This document shows positions 63,160-64,000 of a stretch of 64,000 bases of DNA, piece after piece (the stretch's first letter is position 1; every line of letters starts with the position of its first letter). Below the pieces are notes generated by a model that made no database searches, was not told the DNA's origin, and worked only from the letters and a program-made list of their open reading frames with translations. Source of the stretch: Triatoma infestans. Taxonomy: Eukaryota; Arthropoda; Insecta; Hemiptera; Reduviidae. Where the stretch lies: the NCBI GenBank assembly GCA_011037195.1, contig JAAEAF010003579.1, forward strand, positions 1-64,000, written 5' to 3'. The position numbers and the translations under genes are program-made.

Positions 63160-63875
63160 ATGGACGGTGGCCCTGCTCAAGGGCCACTGTGGGCTCAATA
63201 AACACATTCATCGTATGGGCCTTGGTATAGACAATGGATAGTCTATGTTGGTTTGTTAGGAAGAGGAGGAAACGGTGTGAAGGGCTTGTGTGGCTAATGC
63301 TTCGCCTCAATGGTGAGGAGAGGCTGGCGCCTGCAAGCTTCACGCGGGGACCCCTCTCGGGACTCTTCAGTCTTATAAGCAGACAGGACTCGAGAGTGTG
63401 CTCCAAGTGCGTGTGCTCCTCGGACCACTCGCGGGTTCTCCCCTTGCAGCCACTAGGGACAGGGCTGGGGTGCCCTAGGTCTGGGTGCCCAGACTATTGA
63501 TGGTCAAACATTGATGGATCAAATGTTTATTATGACGGAGTTGTGGCCACGAGGTAAAAATTAAAACAATAAAAACAATTTGGTTTTTCTTTTTGGTCAG
63601 ATTCCTCTATTTCTTTGGATGATCTTGGTGAAAGATTTTCGTGAGAACAAATCATTAGCATCAAGCTTCTTATTTCGGAACCACATGCAAATCCGCTCTG
63701 GTAAAGTTCCATGCAATATAGTTGTAATAAAGTTGCGATTTCCCGCACAAGGGGTCTCTGTTGCATGTAGTTCATTGGGGAGGAGCAACCCGACGGATAG
63801 ACCCATGGGAGTCGCAGTGGCGTAGGCTTGTAGCCATCCCCTCACAGACTCTAATCTAATCTAATCTAAAAACAC
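63160..63875 (+). mobile_element. Short GC-rich retroelement with (TAATC)n tail, inserted in R1
   Basis: About 715 bases with a GC-rich head (63160-63500) and an end reading GTCGCAGTGGCGTAGGCTTG, TAGCCATCCCCTCACAGACT and four TAATC units. Head and tail without a full coding region fit an internally deleted non-LTR element: 5' untranslated promoter region joined to a 3' end. A minus-strand frame at 63597-63770 looks protein-like but is unclassified. The same tail motif occurs in R4 copies. Confidence 0.6.
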
Positions 63876-64000
63876 CTTTCTCTTTTATTGAAACATTTCT
63901 CGGGATTTTTTAAGAATTCTGGGGGAACAATAGCGTCGTGCTATCCTCTAAAGACCACTTCAATGTAATATTATATGGTTTTACCTCCACCTATATAATA
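63876..64000 (+). repeat. Dispersed repeat R1, copy l, right part
   Basis: Resumes R1 with CTTTTATTGAAACATTTCTC, GAATTCTGGGGGAACAATAG and ATATGGTTTTACC, and runs off the window. Confidence 0.8.

Noticed and set aside
63158..63500. Protein-coding CpG-rich first exon
   Set aside because: The GC-rich block is the head of an element that cleanly interrupts an R1 copy and ends in a pentamer tail, so it is a mobile element.

Overview
This is a gene-poor, AT-rich stretch of animal nuclear DNA with spliced genes and a dense, mixed-age load of transposable elements. The two recognisable host genes look arthropod, most likely insect. I cannot name the order or species from the sequence.

Four host genes can be assembled exon by exon with consistent splice phases. 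(1) 6750-9896, plus strand: a complete three-exon gene for a 211-aa secreted, helical, cysteine-containing protein I do not recognise. (2) 14572-18374, minus strand: a complete five-exon gene for mitochondrial ribosomal protein uS11m (mRpS11, 205 aa). (3) 37689-53672, minus strand: ten exons (475 codons) of a KCNQ-type voltage-gated potassium channel, from S2 to the C-terminal end; the N-terminus and S1 are not in the window. (4) 55098-58792, plus strand: three in-phase exons of an unrecognised helical protein, probably continuing beyond the window.

The rest is mobile DNA: a decayed Ty3/gypsy-type element (about 2310-5850), a BEL/Pao remnant (59940-60790), several non-LTR relics (24600-26620, 35755-36210, 38190-38640, 51585-52035, 63160-63875), a Tc1-like transposase relic (41620-42635), a 707-bp hAT-type element with matching ends (28653-29359), three copies of one tRNA-derived SINE (two with clear target-site duplications), and a very abundant dispersed repeat (called R1 here) with more than a dozen copies. 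Smaller families (R3, R4, R5) recur two to four times.

The most interesting system is a set of short repeats carrying hammerhead-ribozyme-like motifs. The best family is a fold-back element of about 250-300 bp whose arms each carry a CTGAAGA core, a stem-II hairpin, GAAA and a GTC cleavage triplet, with a potential stem I closing both sides. Related or separate motifs recur at more than ten places, including several in the sense orientation inside introns of KCNQ and of the unknown gene at 55 kb. All share one extra base between the core and stem II. Long intervals such as 18.6-22.0, 22.4-24.1, 26.6-28.6, 29.4-31.6 and 32.7-35.0 kb hold only AT-rich sequence with no gene I can support.
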